From NCBI GenBank assembly GCA_030837445.1, contig JAUPKM010000525.1, forward strand, positions 1-5,689: a stretch of 5,689 nucleotides of DNA, in the 5' to 3' direction. The stretch is from Actinomycetota bacterium. GTDB taxonomy: Bacteria; Actinomycetota; Actinomycetes; S36-B12; UBA10799. Positions 4,886-5,689 of the stretch are shown here, one piece after another. Position 1 is the stretch's first letter, and each line of letters opens with the position of its first letter. The notes beneath the pieces were generated by a model. It was given only the letters and a program-made list of their open reading frames with translations. It had not been told where the DNA came from and ran no database searches. Made by a program: the position numbers and the translations under genes.

Positions 4886-5689
4886 ATGGTGGAAAGCTGG
4901 CCCGTCACCTGGCCGGCGTGGCTGGGCGAACTCGCCTTGGCCGGTGTCTGCGTCGCTGTACCGATCGTCGAGCTGTTCGTCCATGCGAGCACCGGATCGG
5001 ACAGCACCGACACATTGATCATCGTCCTGATGGTGATCGGCGCGGCAGCGCTGCTGCTCCGCCACCGCCACCCCGTACTCGTGACGGTGGTCTGCGGCAG
5101 CTGTACCGTGGCCGTCGCAGCCGCAGGCGACCGGTCGCCGCTGATCTCATCGAGTCTCGCTGTCGCGCTGTACTCGGTCGGTGTCGCCGGGCTCCGGCTC
5201 CGGACCGTCATCACCGTCACGCTCGCCGCGTGCGCCGCGTTCGTCACCGGACTGCTGTTCACCAGCGATCGCACGCTGTCGATACATGATCTGGTGCATG
5301 CCGCGGCGATGGCGGCGCCGGTGGCCGGCGGAAGGCTCGTCGCGATGCAACGGGTCACGACGGCGTTGCGGATCGAACGTGTCGAACTGGCCATCCGGGC
5401 CGAACGTGACCTCCAGCAACTGCGGATCGAGCAGGAGCGCCGCCGGATCGCCCGAGACCTGCACGATGCTGTCGGCCACGCGCTGACGACCATCACCGTG
5501 CAGTCCGGGGTGGCCGCCCGACTGTTGGACACCCGCCCGGCTTTCGCCCGCGAGGCGCTGTTGGAGATTTCCGCTGCAGGTGGCGAGGCACTGCGCGATC
5601 TGCGCAGCGTCGTTGGCATGCTTCGCAGGTCCGACACGAACACGGCCGACGGCTCCTGCCTCCCGGTGGAAGGGCTCCCTGTGGAGGGG
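4886..5689 (+). CDS. HisKA_3-type sensor histidine kinase (NarL/DesK class), C-terminus beyond the window
   Basis: The frame is open for 268 residues to the window end. The N-terminal half is a membrane sensor with hydrophobic stretches at about 12-33, 43-58, 63-80, 85-102, 107-126 and possibly 135-150. A charged coiled-coil linker (about 160-185) leads to the HisKA_3 dimerisation domain with EQERRRIARDLHDAVGHAL at 182-200. H193 is the expected autophosphorylated histidine, and helix 2 runs to about 247 (EALRDLRSVVGML). The HATPase domain lies outside the window. Kinases of this class phosphorylate a NarL/LuxR-type response regulator, normally encoded next door, presumably to the right. ATG 4886 follows GGGA (4877-4880) by 5 nt; GTG 4889 has an 8-nt spacer and is equally possible, and an in-frame GTG at 4841 lacks an RBS. 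The ligand is unknown; it probably senses the membrane or envelope. Confidence 0.93.
   Translation, partial: MVESWPVTWPAWLGELALAGVCVAVPIVELFVHASTGSDSTDTLIIVLMVIGAAALLLRHRHPVLVTVVCGSCTVAVAAAGDRSPLISSSLAVALYSVGVAGLRLRTVITVTLAACAAFVTGLLFTSDRTLSIHDLVHAAAMAAPVAGGRLVAMQRVTTALRIERVELAIRAERDLQQLRIEQERRRIARDLHDAVGHALTTITVQSGVAARLLDTRPAFAREALLEISAAGGEALRDLRSVVGMLRRSDTNTADGSCLPVEGLPVEG

Noticed and set aside
4465..5643. A 392-codon open frame on the minus strand
   Set aside because: It lies opposite the histidine kinase and the end of the glycosyltransferase, both with clear family motifs. Its Ser/Arg/Thr-rich translation shows no domain, as expected of an antisense frame in high-GC DNA.

Overview
This is a high-GC DNA window with actinobacterial character. 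The coding genes use almost only G/C-ending codons, GTG starts and ATGA/GTGA overlaps occur, and one promoter points to leaderless translation. The gene families (PadR with a HAAS-like membrane partner, GT39-type membrane glycosyltransferase, HisKA_3 sensor kinase) are typical of Streptomyces, Streptosporangiales and their relatives. I cannot fix the genus from the sequence.

Layout. (1) 1-65, minus strand: initiator tRNA-fMet(CAT), cut by the left edge, with its own promoter just upstream. (2) 189-1562, plus strand: a two-gene operon of a PadR-family repressor and a four-helix membrane protein that carries a HAAS-like domain at both ends. Its promoter is covered by four ACTAG(T/C) hexamers spaced exactly 16 bp apart, most likely an autoregulatory operator array. 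(3) 1604-2426, plus strand: a single TetR-family regulator with a well-formed promoter whose -10 box lies 6 nt from the ATG, so a leaderless mRNA is expected. It is closed by a perfect 13-bp terminator hairpin. (4) 2625-5689, plus strand: a DUF4405-like putative b-heme membrane protein, translationally coupled to a GT39/PMT_2-type membrane glycosyltransferase, followed by a HisKA_3 sensor histidine kinase that runs off the right edge.

The strongest unexplained signals are regulatory. One is the 16-bp-phased ACTAGT array in front of padR. The other is a 24-nt element (20 nt identical, 23 of 24 overall) present in opposite orientations upstream of the DUF4405-glycosyltransferase pair and upstream of the histidine kinase. 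The second suggests that all three right-hand genes form one regulon, probably controlled by the kinase's own response regulator (not in the window). It could instead mark the ends of a 2.2-kb module. Hand counts of single 60-base lines gave about 77-83% GC in the HAAS gene and 58-70% in the TetR, glycosyltransferase and kinase genes, so the blocks may differ in history; this is only a rough sampling.

I found no transposase, CRISPR array, toxin-antitoxin pair or recognisable defence system.
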